Assembly (NCBI RefSeq): GCF_030345795.1 | Contig: NZ_JAUALB010000001.1 | Location: forward strand, 863,001 to 927,000 | Source: Micromonospora sp. WMMA1363 | GTDB taxonomy: Bacteria > Actinomycetota > Actinomycetes > Mycobacteriales > Micromonosporaceae | DNA length: 64,000 nucleotides | Direction: 5' to 3' | Notes under the pieces: generated by a model | The model's input: the letters and a program-made list of their open reading frames with translations, nothing else | What the model was told of the DNA's origin: nothing | Databases searched by the model: none | Made by a program: the position numbers and the translations under genes | Part shown: positions 63,864 through 64,000 of the stretch, piece after piece | How the letters are laid out: each line of letters begins with the position of its first letter | Numbering within the stretch: the first letter of the stretch is position 1

Positions 63864-64000
63864 CAGTCGAGGGTGCGGGCCAATCCGGCGGCGACCGGGC
63901 CGGTCGGGTGGACCTGAGGCGCCACGGCGGCCACGGCTGGGCGTGCGGGAGTGCCTGGTCTGGACCGGATCGGCCCCGGGTGCGCTGTCTCGCCCTCGCC
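63864..64000. other. window end, no gene seen
   Basis: The last 137 bases carry no supported feature. They could be the 3' end of a neighbouring gene, but I cannot confirm it. Confidence 0.4.

Overview
The window is about 72-73% G+C with strong third-position G/C bias, GTG starts and actinobacterial gene families throughout. These include the ergothioneine operon, Wzz-BY-kinase fusions, DUF2267/DUF2795/DUF6510 proteins, DUF5715-like proteins and Hint-type polymorphic toxins. It reads as a chromosomal segment of a filamentous actinomycete, most likely Micromonosporaceae (Micromonospora-like). That placement rests on gene content and codon style only.

Layout. 1-7.1 kb: end of a Lon protease, a DEAD-box RNA helicase, an MMPL transporter, and an ArsR-type regulator / small membrane protein / MDR oxidoreductase operon with a near-perfect operator palindrome. 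7.1-11.4 kb is an accessory, scarred stretch. It holds a truncated and frameshifted polymorphic toxin (Hint domain plus ParB-like toxin), its presumed immunity gene, decayed group II intron reverse-transcriptase fragments on both strands, and a divergent small protein / XRE regulator pair. 11.4-18.2 kb: a branched-chain-amino-acid-type (Liv) ABC transporter operon with an acyl-CoA ligase embedded in it. 18.6-21.2 kb: an M15-peptidase-fold protein and an asparagine-synthase-like amidotransferase. 21.2-23.7 kb: a divergent LVIVD-repeat / DUF305 pair. 23.7-28.6 kb: a NarL-type two-component system, a wrecked ABC ATPase and an FtsX/MacB-type permease.

28.6-36.4 kb: a Ser/Thr protein kinase, the ergothioneine operon egtABCD (no egtE here) and an NhaA antiporter. 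36.7-42.6 kb: a cell-surface polysaccharide locus with a Wzz-BY-kinase, an LMW tyrosine phosphatase, a GT4 glycosyltransferase, a DUF4012 protein and an LPXTG-type wall protein. It ends in a dense set of overlapping hairpins facing glutamate dehydrogenase. 44.1-50.6 kb: a tandem-repeated gene-end relic, a HhH-type protein, DUF2795 and DUF2267 proteins, a CoA-transferase, a TerC protein behind a probable yybP-ykoY Mn riboswitch, and a three-gene sulfite-oxidase-like / reductase / DUF6510 operon. 50.6-54.5 kb: a frameshifted polyglutamate-hydrolase-like gene, a decayed secreted-protein gene, an NDH-2 and a frameshifted DUF2267-PCD fusion. 54.7-64 kb: small proteins, a DivIVA-like coiled coil, a lysozyme-like membrane protein, OsmC, an OmpR two-component system, a GT39 membrane glycosyltransferase (frameshifted) and a GT2-GtrA protein.

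Four genes are interrupted by one-base changes in C or G runs. This could be real pseudogenisation or assembly error and should be settled against reads before those genes are called dead. The strongest unexplained items are the toxin-immunity island, the DUF2267-PCD fusion, the riboswitch, the Walker-A-less ABC relic beside an intact permease, and the repeat/hairpin blocks.
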